From contig JBKEBD010000024.1 in NCBI GenBank assembly GCA_047972995.1, positions 1-25,204 on the forward strand: DNA of 25,204 nucleotides. Direction: 5' to 3'. Source of the stretch: JBKEDC01 sp047972995. Lineage in GTDB: Bacteria; Bacteroidota; Bacteroidia; Bacteroidales; Prolixibacteraceae. The position numbers and the translations under genes were made by a program. Shown in pieces: positions 23,138 through 25,204 of this stretch. Each line of letters begins with the position of its first letter. Position 1 is the stretch's first letter. The notes beneath the pieces were generated by a model. It was not told the origin of the DNA. It did not search any database and worked only from the letters and a program-made list of their open reading frames with translations.

Positions 23138-23426
23138 CTATTGATGTATCTTAAAGCTGATGTGCACTTGATAAGATATCTTCACTGCTTGAGCACCTTT
23201 TTTTTCCCTGCTTCCATTTTGGCATGGACTGCACCACACGAATAGCTTCGCGATTTAAAGAGCTCGTTACTCCTCGTGGTACAGTCGCATCATTGATGCT
23301 TCCATCAGTATTTATTGCAATGTAAAGATAAACGGTGACTTCTATGGCACTATCTAATTCAATTGCTCTTTTTGCTGCACTGCACGTTGTTAAGATACAT
23401 CCTTGCTCCGCATTTCTATTTTTCAT
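23138..23426 (-). pseudogene. Degraded duplicate of a TonB C-terminal domain, frameshifted in an A8 run
   Basis: The open frame from 23426 reads IEVTVYLYIAINTDGSIND, then SSLNREAIRVVQSMPKWKQG, closely paralleling residues 160-207 of the neighbouring TonB (TVYVSFVVNQDGSIVDV, SLDKEAVRVVQSMPKWKPG). After GKK the frame goes wrong (RCSSSED...) and stops early. Shifting one base inside the run of eight A (plus-strand T8 near 23202-23209) restores GAQAVKISYQVHISFKI-HQ and a stop at 23138-23140, just as in TonB. No membrane anchor or proline linker precedes it. It is therefore a partial, dead paralogue, unless the run is a sequencing error, and even then it would lack the anchor. Identity to the intact gene is visibly reduced, so the duplication is old. 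Confidence 0.75.
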
Positions 23427-23446
23427 GAATTGTCAAATAATATGCA

Positions 23447-23478
23447 CAAAAAAAGCCCCGAGCACTAGGCTCGGAGCT
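23447..23478 (-). terminator. Rho-independent terminator of the rpsB-tsf transcript
   Basis: On the minus strand AGCTCCGAGC (23478-23469) pairs with GCTCGGGGCT (23463-23454), with one U-G pair and a 5-nt loop, followed by a U7 tract. It lies 38 bp after the tsf stop. Confidence 0.9.
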
Positions 23479-23515
23479 TTCATATCCTAATTCGCTTTCG
23501 CGACTGGTTGTTTAA

Positions 23516-24343
23516 TTAAGCATCTAAAGAGAAGCGAATGAAACCAGTTGCTGCCAAACCAGCTTTTGCTGAAGAAAGGTATTGAGCAACAGTTTGTTTG
23601 TTGTCTTTGATGAATGCTTGTTCCACAAGAGTGTTTTCTTTGTAGAATTTAGCCAAAGCACCTTGTGAGATTTTATCTAACATAGCTTCAGGCTTACCTT
23701 CTTGACGGAATTTTTCTTTGGCAATCTCCAATTCTTTTTCAGCCACTTCTGCTGGAACTGAGTCTTTATCCAAAGCCACAGGAGCCATAGCCGCAGCTTG
23801 CATAGCCACGTCTCTACCTACTTGTGTATCAACATCTGCTTGGTTGAAAGCTACCAATGTTGACAATTTATTTCCGGGGTGAATGTAAGAAACAACAGCT
23901 TCACCTTCGATAGTTGCATAGTATGAAAGTTCTAGTTTTTCACCCATTACACCCGATTGCTCAGCAATTTGCTCCGCCAACGGACGACCATCAAGGTTCA
24001 AAGCTAAAAGAGCTTCTGTATTTGCAGGTTTGTTAGTAATCGCCAAATCTAAGATTGTTTGTACGAAAGCTACGTATTTTTCGTTGATAGCTACGAAGTC
24101 AGTTTCGCAGTTCAATGCCACAACAGCACCAAATTTACCATCAGCGCTTACACCTGCAAGAGTTGCACCTTCAGAAGTTTCACGATCTGAACGTTTGTTA
24201 GCAATTGCTTTACCGCGTTCACGGATAATTTCAACCGCACGTTCATAATCACCGTTAGCTTCAGTAAGCGCATTTTTACACTCCATCAGACCAGCACCTG
24301 TGGCGGTACGAAGTTTTTTAACATCTGCAGCAGTTACAGCCAT
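23516..24343 (-). CDS. tsf: Translation elongation factor Ts
   Basis: A 275-residue protein, the nucleotide exchange factor for EF-Tu. The N-terminal UBA-like domain carries LRTATGAGLMECKNALTEA (residues 11-29) and DYERAVEIIRERGKAIA. The core follows with NCETDFVAINEKY, including the conserved TDFVA at 81-85, and later DVAMQAAAMAP. The C-terminal part contains KFRQEGKPEAMLDKISQG and ALAKFYKENTLVEQAF, which contact EF-Tu. Length and motifs are those of a normal bacterial EF-Ts. It starts 26 bp after rpsB ends on the same strand, in the classic rpsB-tsf operon, and is closed by the terminator at 23447-23478. Unlike rpsB it is intact. Confidence 0.97.
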   Translation of the reverse strand: MAVTAADVKKLRTATGAGLMECKNALTEANGDYERAVEIIRERGKAIANKRSDRETSEGATLAGVSADGKFGAVVALNCETDFVAINEKYVAFVQTILDLAITNKPANTEALLALNLDGRPLAEQIAEQSGVMGEKLELSYYATIEGEAVVSYIHPGNKLSTLVAFNQADVDTQVGRDVAMQAAAMAPVALDKDSVPAEVAEKELEIAKEKFRQEGKPEAMLDKISQGALAKFYKENTLVEQAFIKDNKQTVAQYLSSAKAGLAATGFIRFSLDA

Positions 24344-24369
24344 TTCTGTTTATTTTTTATTGGTTAAAA

Positions 24370-25137
24370 TTATTCTTGTTCGTTTGTTTCTGATACTTCA
24401 ACTTCAGCACCTTCTGCTTTAGCATCATCAGTTTTCTCGCGTTCAGCTTTGCGTTCAGTTAAACCTTCAGCAATAGCATCACACAGAATGCGAGTGATTA
24501 AACGAATTGATTGAGAAGCGTCATCATTTGCTGGGATTACGAAATCCAAACCTTCAGGGTTTGAGTTTGTATCACACACAGCAAATACAGGGATACCCAA
24601 TTTTTGAGCTTCACGTACAGCGATTTTTTCTTTCAACACGTCAACTACGAATACGGCAGCTGGAAGACGAGAAAGGTCGGCGATAGAACCGAATACTTTT
24701 TCAAGTTTCGCACGCTGACGATCGATTTGAAGTTTTTCACGTTTTGAAAGGCTTCCCCACTGACCGTTATCTTTCATCATTTTGTCGATAGCGTTCATTT
24801 TCTTCACAGTTTTGCGAATAGTTGGGAAGTTAGTCAACATACCACCAGGCCAACGCTCTACTACATAAGGCATATTTACATTGCCTACTGCTTCTGATAC
24901 GATATCTTTAGCTTGTTTTATTGTAGCTACGAAAAGAATTTTGCGTCCCGATTTTGCAATTTGTTTAAGGGCAGCAGCCGACTAGTCGATTTTCACGACA
25001 GTTTTTTGCAAGTCGATAATGAGAATTCCGTTCTTCTCCATGAAGATGTATGGAGCCATGTTTGGATTCCACTTACGATTTAGGTGACCAACGTGTACAC
25101 CTGCGTCCAAGAATTCTTGGAAATTTGTTCTTGGCAT
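24370..25137 (-). CDS. rpsB: 30S ribosomal protein S2, interrupted by an in-frame TAG
   Basis: Reading one frame from ATG 25135-25137 gives MPRTNFQEFLDAGVHVGHL, RKWNPNMAPYIFMEKNG and IIDLQKTVVKID, then TAG at 24982-24984. The same frame continues with SAAALKQIAKSGRKILFVAT, KQAKDIVSEAVG, MPYVVERWPGGMLTNFPTIR, LSKREKLQIDRQRAKLEKV, FVVDVLKEKIAVREAQKLGI, FVIPANDDASQSIRLI and an acidic tail to the TAA at 24370. Everything else is a full-length uS2 (255 positions) with normal spacing. The stop sits where relatives usually have Glu (KVDEA), so one G-to-T change (GAG to TAG) explains it. An adjacent ATG at 25138-25140 could also be the start. uS2 is essential, so the stop is more likely an assembly or sequencing error, or a suppressed mutation, than true loss. 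Confidence 0.9.
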
Positions 25138-25204
25138 CATTTTAACATTTTGATTGTGTAAAAGCAACTGTTGAGTAGTTTCTCTAAATGGAAAGTCTCA
25201 ATAG

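Noticed and set aside
24370..24873. Treating the two rpsB reading frames as two separate genes
   Set aside because: They are in the same frame, separated only by one TAG. The codons between 24874 and 24981 encode conserved uS2 sequence, so this is one gene.

Overview
The window looks like chromosome from a Bacteroidota bacterium, most likely of the order Bacteroidales. The evidence is moderate-to-low GC, starts without obvious Shine-Dalgarno sequences, promoters of the TTTG-N19-TAnnTTTG type (clearest before tRNA-Glu), a TonB with a bacteroidetal layout, and a minus-strand glycogen cluster of the kind found in that group. I worked by eye, so family names come from recognised motifs, not from searches.

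Layout. (1) Positions 1-8924, all on the minus strand, form a glycogen/alpha-glucan island. In transcription order it holds branching enzyme glgB, a GSCFA-domain protein, a GH133-type debranching enzyme, a GT4-like glycosyltransferase, a GH57 amylase and, after a 267-bp gap, the N-terminal half of an alpha-glucan phosphorylase cut by the window edge. (2) Positions 8925-9802 are a divergent intergenic region that has taken an insertion: a 546-bp internally deleted IS with near-perfect inverted repeats, an 8-bp target duplication and a broken transposase N-terminal region. (3) Positions 9803-10810 hold an MmcQ/YjbR-like gene, tRNA-Glu(TTC) and rpsT with a strong terminator. (4) Positions 10820-14774 hold a serine beta-lactamase-like hydrolase (+) facing a bile-acid-symporter-like protein and TrkH (-). 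(5) Positions 14864-17334 hold a beta-barrel porin-like gene set among decayed IS30- and IS4-family transposase remnants and a cluster of REP-like hairpins. (6) Positions 17492-22868 hold an Omp85-like surface protein, then alkaline phosphatase, a GNAT acetyltransferase, HflX and TonB on the minus strand. (7) Positions 23138-25137 hold a degraded TonB C-terminal copy and the tsf and rpsB genes.

How it fits together. The first block is a self-contained pathway for making, branching, debranching and phosphorolysing storage glucan, with no ADP-glucose pyrophosphorylase visible. The porin at 15176 is preceded by three TGTAA motifs spaced exactly 11 bp, which is the spacing of PhoB boxes. With an alkaline phosphatase about 4 kb away, this suggests, but does not prove, a phosphate-starvation theme.

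The most unusual observations are an in-frame TAG inside the otherwise open rpsB gene, the miniature IS remnant with clean target duplication plus a lone related end next to rpsT, and a TonB C-terminal pseudogene broken in a run of eight A. I found no CRISPR array, no phage and no convincing new defence or biosynthetic system. The plainest reading is core chromosome with an IS graveyard around the porin gene.
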